Part shown: piece by piece, positions 5,172 to 5,195 of the stretch
Numbering within the stretch: the first letter of the stretch is position 1
Layout: every line of letters begins with the position of its first letter
Source: CAZICM01 sp964537685
Lineage (GTDB): Bacteria > Myxococcota_A > Polyangia > Polyangiales > Polyangiaceae
Length of the DNA stretch: 5,195 nucleotides
Assembly: GCA_964537685.1 (NCBI GenBank)
Contig: CAZICM010000124.1
Location: 1-5,195 of the forward strand
Direction of reading: 5' to 3'
Made by a program: the position numbers and the translations under genes
The notes under the pieces: generated by a model
Databases searched by the model: none
Seen by the model: only the letters and a program-made list of their open reading frames with translations
What the model was told of the DNA's origin: nothing

Positions 5172-5195
5172 ATGGGTATGACATCAGAGGCTGCG
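5152..5195 (-). CDS. C-terminal tail of an upstream ORF (partial)
   Basis: One minus-strand frame entering from the right edge reads QPLMSYPFEQEGA and stops at TGA (5152-5154), 17 bp before the 94-bp repeat. By position it matches the immunity-like ORF that ends 40 bp before copy 1, so it may be the end of the immunity gene of the previous cassette. The piece is too short to identify, and an accidental frame cannot be excluded. Confidence 0.3.
   Translation of the reverse strand, partial: QPLMSYPFEQEGA

Overview
The window looks like an accessory region of a Gram-negative, probably myxobacterial (Myxococcota, Polyangia-like) chromosome. The main reason is a lipoprotein with a long Gly/Ser/Thr linker after the lipobox, followed by FG-GAP/VCBS-type repeats, an architecture I associate with that phylum. 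Base composition is moderate rather than the very high GC of cultured relatives, so an uncultivated lineage is possible. Taxonomy is inference.

Left part, plus strand (1-1534): the last 31 codons of an unidentified gene; a hairpin and a candidate promoter; then two genes joined by an ATGA overlap. The first encodes a Cys- and Pro-rich lipoprotein of 243 aa and the second a soluble 188-aa protein. The pair has the shape of an exported effector with a cytosolic partner or immunity protein, but no catalytic domain is recognised. The lipoprotein shows signs of a local double frameshift.

Middle (1535-3610): a 430-bp intergenic region holds the most unusual structure here. Seven 10-bp boxes (consensus CAAACSCTTG) are spaced at exactly 42 bp from start to start, with about 32 bp of unrelated sequence between them. 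It is followed by a candidate promoter, a hairpin and a 548-aa FG-GAP-repeat lipoprotein.

Right part, minus strand (3635-5195), convergent with the FG-GAP gene: a graveyard or reservoir of polymorphic-toxin cassettes. From right to left there is the tail of an unidentified ORF; a 94-bp repeat coding a hydrophobic segment; a NucA/NucB-type DNase toxin domain; its ComJ-type inhibitor 3 bp downstream; a frameshifted HNH-nuclease toxin remnant; a truncated immunity-like ORF; and a second copy of the 94-bp repeat that runs into the 3' end of the FG-GAP locus with no toxin after it. The two repeat copies differ at four bases, all synonymous in the toxin reading frame. This suggests a shared junction segment of a polymorphic toxin, behind which toxin-immunity modules are swapped. 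The full-length parent toxin would lie beyond the right edge.
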